Assembly: GCA_000231825.2 (NCBI GenBank)
Contig: JH720356.1
Location: 449,120 to 513,119, forward strand
DNA: 64,000 nucleotides
Source of the DNA: Tetrahymena elliotti 4EA
Lineage: Eukaryota; Ciliophora; Oligohymenophorea; Hymenostomatida; Tetrahymenidae
Direction: 5' to 3'
The notes beneath the pieces were generated by a model that saw only the letters and a program-made list of their open reading frames with translations, searched no databases and was not told where the DNA came from. Below, one piece after another: positions 57,662 to 64,000 of the stretch. Within the stretch, counting starts at the first letter, position 1; every line of letters starts with the position of its first letter. A program made the translations under genes and the position numbers.

Positions 57662-59788
57662 TCAATAAGTACTTCTTCTTTCAGAAGATGTTGAGGAGTG
57701 ATTTCCATTTGGATTTCTCCAAAGCTTTTTTTCAGTAGACGGAGAGGATTGATATACATTTGCATTTCTCCAGTCAAAGCAAATACCAATATTTTCCTTG
57801 CAGAATCTATTAGTAACAGGAGCAGCATTAATTCCTCTTTCAATCATTAAATCTTCCATAAAGCTCAATCTTCTGGCTAAATCACTCATGTTGATGGCAC
57901 TTTCACTAGGGGTACTGTGGTTACCAGTCCAAAGTCTTTCAGCAAGAGCACTAGATCTAACCCAAAGGTAAACATCCAAAGTAGAATCAGTGTTAACTTC
58001 ACCCCATAAAGTAGTTTCAGCACCCAAAATTCTTGAACGTTCAATTTCAGCAGGAGTAATGTTGACTTGGTAAATATTTAACCAGGTAGTGAAATTACCA
58101 AAGAAGTTACCCCAAATAAAGTTGATACCAGAGTTGATATATAAGAAATCTTCAGGACTCAAAATAACCTTGTTAGGTAAATTTTGAATAACATCATATG
58201 TGTAAGATTAACCCCAGAATTAAATAATATCTTCAGGAGCAGGAGGAATGTGTTAGACTTCATTAGCCCAGTAAATCTTGGTTCTGTTAGCCTAAATTGA
58301 TTTTTTTTGTCTGTTTCTGTAGTAAACTTAGAGTTGATTGTAGTCAGAAATGTTATTCTTAGACATAAATTATTTAATAGAAGGTCTTTATTCCCAGCAT
58401 GATCCGAAAACTTCATCACCACCCATATGAATATATCTAATAATTATTGAAATTAATTTAGAAAAAAAATAGATGAATCAAGGTATAAATTTTTTGTTTA
58501 TTTTCCATATTGTAATTTTTTGTATTATTACAATAATTATCTTACAATCGAAATAAGTTTTTGTTTAGGGTGCATTAAAAATGTAAATTTGTTCAATTTT
58601 ATCTAGCAGCTGTTTTCAAGAAATACAAGTGGCTATTATTAATGATTTTAATTAAGTCTTTACAAATCCTTATAAAATAGGATTGACTTAAACTGGGTTT
58701 TTGGGCTTATCTATTTTAATCTATAAAAAAAGTATTATTTAGCTTACTAGTCTGGGAAGAGATCTTAGATATCCTTGAAAATAAGGTCATTAGCTTCATA
58801 AGTCAAGTCTAAAGTAGGGTCAAGTTAGTTGTTGTAATGTTCACCTCCTGGACAAGCAATAGTAATGTTGGAGTACTTAGGTGATCTACCCCAAGATCTG
58901 ACGTGACCAGGAGAGTCAATCTATAAATTAATTAAAGAAAAAATTAATATTCTCGTACTTAATGAAATAGTATTTAGGATCCATAAATCTTTATTGTATT
59001 GTAAGACAAGAAAAGTAAATTAAATATAAATAAATATTTACTTCAGGGATAACTCTAATACCACTTTAAGCAGCATAGTCAACAATTTCTTGAACATCAG
59101 ACTTAGAATATCTGTATCTAGCTCCATAAGATCCATAACCAGACATTTCAGGAATAGATTCGAGTTCGATGGGGAAAGATTCATCATCAGAAATATGCCA
59201 GTGAAGTACGTTCATTTTGTTATACATCATAGCATCAATAGTTCTCAAGATAGAAGATTTCTTTAAATAGTTTCTAGCAGAATCAATCATAACACCTCTG
59301 TATCCGAAGGTAGGAGCATCTAAAATAGTTAAAGGAAGATAAGTCAAAGATACTTCATCAGGATTCTATCTCAAAGCTTAAGATAAAGTTTCGAGAGCAC
59401 GTAAGAATCCAAAATAAGTGTTAGCAGTGATGGAAATAGTTTTGTTGAGTGTAACTTCTAATTTGTAGCTTTCATCATCTTTTCCAAACTCTCCGAATTT
59501 AATATCAGTATTATTAACTTTAATAGTAAAGTTGAAATTTGAAGCACGAAGATTGCATTAGATGGAATCCTTGGTCTAGAAAATCTTTTGAGCATAGAAT
59601 TGTATTTTATTACTCATAGCTGTGGTCAAATTATTTTAAGTAAGAGCAGTGTTGAAGTCACATACTGAGAAAGGTAAAGTAGCATTACCAGTTGTAACTG
59701 ACTTAGGGAGAGGCCATAAACTAATAGCTTCTGCTTATGCTACAAGCACAAGTGCTAAAACTAATATAATAGCTGTATTACGAGACAT
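57662..59788 (-). CDS. Beta-hexosaminidase (glycoside hydrolase family 20), secreted/lysosomal
   Basis: Exons 59788-59042, 58920-58748 and 58436-57662; introns 121 and 311 bp; 564 aa. A signal peptide (MSRNTAIILVLALVLVAQAEA) is followed by the GH20 N-terminal beta domain and the (beta/alpha)8 barrel: TFGYRGVMIDSARNYL, MNVLHWHISDDESFPIELES, IDSPGHVRSWG, YIHMGGDEVFGSCW with the catalytic Asp-Glu pair at about 314-315, IQFWGQ, and LGAETTLWGEVN with the active-site Trp. Codon use is clearly that of a well expressed gene. The enzyme removes terminal GlcNAc/GalNAc residues in lysosomes or after secretion, as known for Tetrahymena hexosaminidase. N-glycosylation sites (NLT, NKT, NIS, NFT, NMS, NHS) are frequent. 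Confidence 0.97.
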
Positions 59789-60936
59789 TAAAAATTTTTT
59801 TACTAATTTTTTTATTATTTAATTAATTCTTATATTCAAACAAAACCAAATAATATATAGTTTCTTTGACTATCAAAAATTGTTTGAAAAATAGAGTGAT
59901 GTCTTTACTATGTGCAAAAAGGCTAATATTAATTATTCTTTAGATTTTATTCTATATGGTATTTATCACGAATAAAAATAGTAATATAAGACCATTTTCA
60001 TTCATAGTTAAATTAATTTATTATATGTAACCTCTCTTATTTACTTCAAAACTCAATTGCGAGTTAAATTAAACCTAATTATTAAAATCACAAAACAAAA
60101 TAATTTTTGAGAATTAAAAAATAATTTAAGTTTTTGCTCTTAAACAAATAAATTTCTTTTAAATTAGTGCTAAGCAAGTTTTTTACTCATACGGATATTT
60201 ATTATTTTCTATTTTATCAATAATCTTTTCGTTACCACAATCTTCTTCTTAGTATTTTAGTTAATATTTTTTAAATTATTTTATAATTTCTTACTGTCAG
60301 AAGTTCTTTGAACCATAATACAATTTAAATTAGATTTTAATAAGAATGTAAGAATTATTTTTGAAAAATTAGATCGAAACCATTTCTCATAAAAAAATAT
60401 TTTTTTCAGAAAATAAAAGAGATTTTACTAAAAAGTAGATTAATTAATGAAAATAATAAAAGAAAGTTTAATGAAGTTGAAAATGGTGGGCGATTTGTGT
60501 TTTATTCATTACGAGTTGCTTGATAGATAATTTTAAATAGAACATAAAAAAATAAACAAATAAGTGATTATCTAATCAGTTTTGCTTGAGAAAGAAACAT
60601 TTCTTTAAGTTTTTATAGTTAGATTGATTCATATATAAATGGATAGATATGTGGGTAGATTGATTGATTGATATATATAGTTAATATGAGTTTTTTCCTT
60701 TTCTTTTTTTTTTTTGTTTTTTTTTTCTGAAAAGTTTATGAAAGTATGATTAATTTACTACTTACTCACCATTAATAAGATTAAGCCTTCATATATTTTT
60801 TTGATTTTGGAAGAAGGATTGAAGAAGGTAGTTAGTTAGTTAATCAAAAAAAAGATATTTATGCTTAGTCTTATCTAGTAAATTAATATATCCAATTTTG
60901 GAAGGTATTAGGCTGGTAAGTTTATTTCATTTATTT
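59789..60936. other. Intergenic spacer with a GATT/GATA simple repeat
   Basis: Upstream flank of the hexosaminidase gene and 3' flank of the GYF-domain gene. It has a short GATTGATT/GATAGATA tract around 60620-60680 and long T-runs near 60700. No gene is seen. Confidence 0.5.
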
Positions 60937-63900
60937 TCAAGAGAGACTAGGGAAATCTTAGTCATTGAAACTAGGTTTGCCTCCTCTGTTGTTTTAGTTA
61001 TTTTTAATATAGTTATCATTGCTGTTCATGCTATTATTAGGATTATGCTTAGGCTACTAGTTTCTGTGATTGTTGTACATTTAGTTGTTATTGTTTTGAG
61101 GATTGGCTTGGTTAACTCTGTGATTATAATTTTGGTAATCATTTCTGTAGTTGTTGTTGTTATTTTAAGCTATTCCATTGTAGTTGCCATTATTTTAATT
61201 TTGATAAATATGATTTACTCCTGCCTTGTAATTTTAACCCAGATTGGTTGTGTTATTTTTTCTATGATTTTACTAATTATTGTTAACCATACTTTAAACA
61301 TTGTCTTACATGTATTAATTGGGATTTCTATTGTTGTTCATGTTACCTTGGCTGAGTTATTATTTATTCTACTTTTTGTATTAGTGGTACTAGCCTTAAT
61401 CAGCTTGTTAGAATGCTTGTTGCTATCTTTATAATTATTACATCATATACTTAGCTTACAAATTATCATTTTAATTGTAAAGATGCTAATAATTTTAATT
61501 ATTGTACATTCCTTATTTATTTGCTTACTATTGCTAATATGTGAGCTATTGCATCATCATTTGCATTTGATTCAAATTTGGCTATTGTTACTATTACTAT
61601 TATGATTATTATTACTAAAGTAACTGGTGCTATTATTAGAATTGCTACAGCTATGGCTACTACATCATTTGTTGACCTCTATAAGAATTCATTTTAAGCA
61701 AATTTTACATTAACTATTGCTATTGCTGTTATTATGCACTATTTACATTTTATCCTTATTGTTAAATAAGCATTTATAGATTAAGAATCTATTGTTGAAT
61801 TTGAGGGTCAGTTCTATTTGCCTAGTTAGCTTGCTAAACTTGCTAAATTTGTTATTATTATTGCATCAGGTATTCATTATTTTTGTTTTGTTCTTTCTAG
61901 ATTAAATCTTTTACATGACTTACATAAATTTTGGTGTAAAGAGTTAAATCTTTGTATTTAATCCAATACAATGTCTTGTCATGAGCTACTTCGGTATTAG
62001 AAAAGTGATCTTTCCAACTATCCATTTGTATGGAGTTGTAAGGACCTTATTTTTCTCCCTTCATGTCCTTATAAACCCAAATAGGTTCTTCAGCATTTAC
62101 TTACAAAAGATAGGAACAAGCTCTGAAATAATTACCCTTTTCTTCTTCTTAGTATGACATAATTTCTGCTATCTTATCATTTTTCATTCTTTCCTTTTCT
62201 TTTCTTCTTTCTTCTTGTTCTCTACGCTCTTAATCAGTAGTACCCTAGAAAAGGGATTCATAAACCTTCTATTTAATATCTTCAGGATCTTCTTTTTTAC
62301 TAATCATTAAATCTTCAAGTTAAGTTGCAGATCCATTATCTGAATCCTCTTTTTCTTCCTTATGCATGTTAGTTTCATCATCGTCTTCTTCCTCTTATTC
62401 AGGATAATTATCCTCGTCATCCATATTATTTAGGAAGCTATTTGGATTTTACTTATTATTGATTAAATTTACAAAATTATCAAACCCATCATTATTATTA
62501 TTATTTATAAATTAATCACCAAATCCTAAAAATGCATTTGATACTCCTCCACCTTATTATTGCATTGGTTTTTGAATAAAATTGTAAGCAGCATTTTAAT
62601 AAATATCGTATTTCTCATTATTATTAAAATCTTCTGATTTCTAATTATTTTCTCTTAAGGTTTCAAGGAATGTGGCTTTGGCTCCCACTTTATTCATAAA
62701 ATTTTCCAATTCTCCTTACTTTTGTTGATTTTATTAATTATTATTAGTTTAATAGGTGGGTTCATCTTTTTTCTAAACCATTATATCATCTTCATCTTCT
62801 TCCTCTTCACTTACATCTTCAAAATCATTTTTATTTATAGTTTAGTTATTAATTTAACGAGGTTGGAGATTTGCGTTTTCTGTCTTTGGCTACTCTGAAA
62901 TTTCACCAAAAGCTTCTAAATTTTTATCATCGTCTTCCTCATCATCTTCATCTTCAAAGTGATGAGCTTCTAATTCGTTATTTTCGTTTTTCTGTTCTTC
63001 TTCAAATTTAACTAGTTGTCTTTCAAACTCCTTCTTTTACTCGTTTTCCTTTGCTAATCTCTCAAGCTTCATGTCTATATCTTCAAATTCTTAATCATAG
63101 TCATCATTAAGCCTTGGTTAATTTTAATCTTTTTCTTTTTCTTTTTCATTTTCAGTAGCAGTACCTAAATTACCTCCTATACAATCTGAGAAAATGTTAT
63201 TTTGAACTAAAAATTATCTCAAGGCATCACCTTAATTATCTTAGCTTGCTTGTTAAAGGGGCTGTTAAAGGTGTTACTATAAAAATGCATCTAGCCCATT
63301 TGTTTGTGTCGATTCAGGCTACTTCTATTTCTATTGTTATTATTACTATGGTGGCTTTTGCTATTATCTAGTAATCTCTTAATCTCTTCCTCCTCTCTTA
63401 TTGCTTTTATCTTTCATTTCTTAAGCATGTTTCTCTTTATCAAAAGTTTTAAATTCGAAATTGAATTGCTCTTCATCTACTTCCCAATTAGGATCTTCTT
63501 CAGAATCACTTTAATTCTTCTATTCATTTTAGGTAGCAGGCTGCTCAAGTGCAGGTTAAAGGAAACTTTGCAAAGCATCAATTGGTTTTTTGACAACTTT
63601 TTCAAAAGCTTCTTAAACGTTGAAGCTATCACAGTAAGACTTATTGGAAAAAATAGGTGCCAAATGCTCACGAACAAATATCTAAGGGAATTATGTATGC
63701 AATCCTTTTAGCCAATCTTAATTTAATTCAAATCCGTTTCTACGGCTGACACTATAATCGTTGTAGATAGAAATAAATTTGTTCTTTCCAAGACCCTTCT
63801 TTCTATTGGTATTGTTTGAGTCATCTTTGAAAGCTCCTCCTTGACGAGGTCCTCCAATATTTCTCTAAATTCCTTAACCTTCTTCATTACTTCTTCCTTC

Positions 63901-64000
63901 TTCCTTCTTTTAATAACTAACTTAATTATTTCCTCTACTTTTATAATTTGAGTAAGGCTAGCTATTATAACTTGAGCTGCCTTAACTTCCTGAGGGGCCA
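60937..64000 (-). CDS. GYF-domain protein with Q/N-rich tail (N-terminus off right edge)
   Basis: The visible 1020 residues end at TGA 60937-60939 and the start lies beyond 64000. Near the visible N-terminus is RKKGLGKNKFISIYNDYSVS, then NGFELNQDWLKGLHTQFPQI and a helical block up to ALQSFLQPAL. A long acidic, low-complexity middle (EAHHFEDEDDEEDDD) follows. The GYF domain is at window 62092-61930: EEPIWVYKDMKGEKQGPYNS, IQMDSWKDHFSNTE, LYWIKYKD, with the GPY and W residues that bind proline-rich ligands (the classic GYF triplet is altered to DHF). The last 320 residues are Gln/Asn-rich and end GKPSFNDQDFPSLS. GYF proteins of the GIGYF/SMY2 type act in mRNA translation control. No intron is needed anywhere. 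The plus-strand ORF over 60898-61434 is an antisense artefact of the Asn-rich tail. Confidence 0.85.

Noticed and set aside
57628..57843. Minus-strand ORF of 71 codons
   Set aside because: Shifted frame within the third exon of the hexosaminidase gene.
60898..61434. Plus-strand ORF of 178 codons rich in Val/Ile/Leu
   Set aside because: It is antisense to the Asn/Gln-rich tail of the GYF-domain gene; AAT/AAC codons read backwards give Ile/Val/Leu.
63304..63711. Plus-strand hydrophobic ORF of 135 codons
   Set aside because: Antisense to the Gln-rich part of the GYF-domain gene; the minus strand has continuous protein sequence in ciliate code.

Overview
The window reads as nuclear DNA from an oligohymenophorean ciliate, most likely Tetrahymena or a close relative. 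It is very AT-rich. Nearly every recognisable gene only stays open if TAA and TAG are read as glutamine, with TGA as the only stop. Introns are short, AT-rich and GT..AG. All exon coordinates below were worked out by hand translation under that code; splice phases were checked so that each main model's total length divides by three, except the zinc-finger gene, where one exon length is off by a base in my reading.

Layout. 1-558: start of a secreted Q/N-rich protein (minus). 1.4-5.3 kb: a mitochondrial carrier (minus) and an EF-hand protein (plus). 5.3-12.9 kb: a 7.7-kb stretch with no gene I can support firmly. 12.9-13.9 kb: a small helix-turn-helix-like protein. 14-19 kb: decayed sequence, namely a possible NF-YC-like fragment, an ORF broken by one TGA, a protein kinase/MORN pseudogene with many frameshifts, and a partly duplicated membrane-protein remnant. 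21-33.9 kb: a denser gene region with a mitochondrially targeted helical protein, a PB1-like protein, an LRR-like protein, tRNA-Ser(AGA), a zinc-finger protein, DNAJC8, a coiled-coil protein and SPF27/BCAS2. 34.4-37.8 kb: one large gene encoding DH (RhoGEF), PH, PX and FERM domains in a single protein, the most unusual architecture here. 37.8-42.6 kb: spacer carrying a leucine-rich-repeat gene remnant with about one repeat per exon. 42.6-56.1 kb: an STPGP-repeat protein, a large kinesin, a short Sec14/CRAL-TRIO protein, an acidic-tailed unknown, a tiny single-pass membrane protein and an importin-alpha-like protein. 57.7-64 kb: a GH20 beta-hexosaminidase and a GYF-domain protein running off the right edge.

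There is no operon logic. Loose themes are spliceosome factors (DNAJC8 and SPF27 about 4 kb apart), cytoskeleton and cilium (kinesin, STPGP repeats, possibly the EF-hand protein), and membrane or lipid signalling (RhoGEF-PX-FERM, Sec14). Intact intron-poor genes alternate with long spacers and visibly rotting gene copies. I see no telomeric repeat, rRNA, CRISPR or recognisable transposase.
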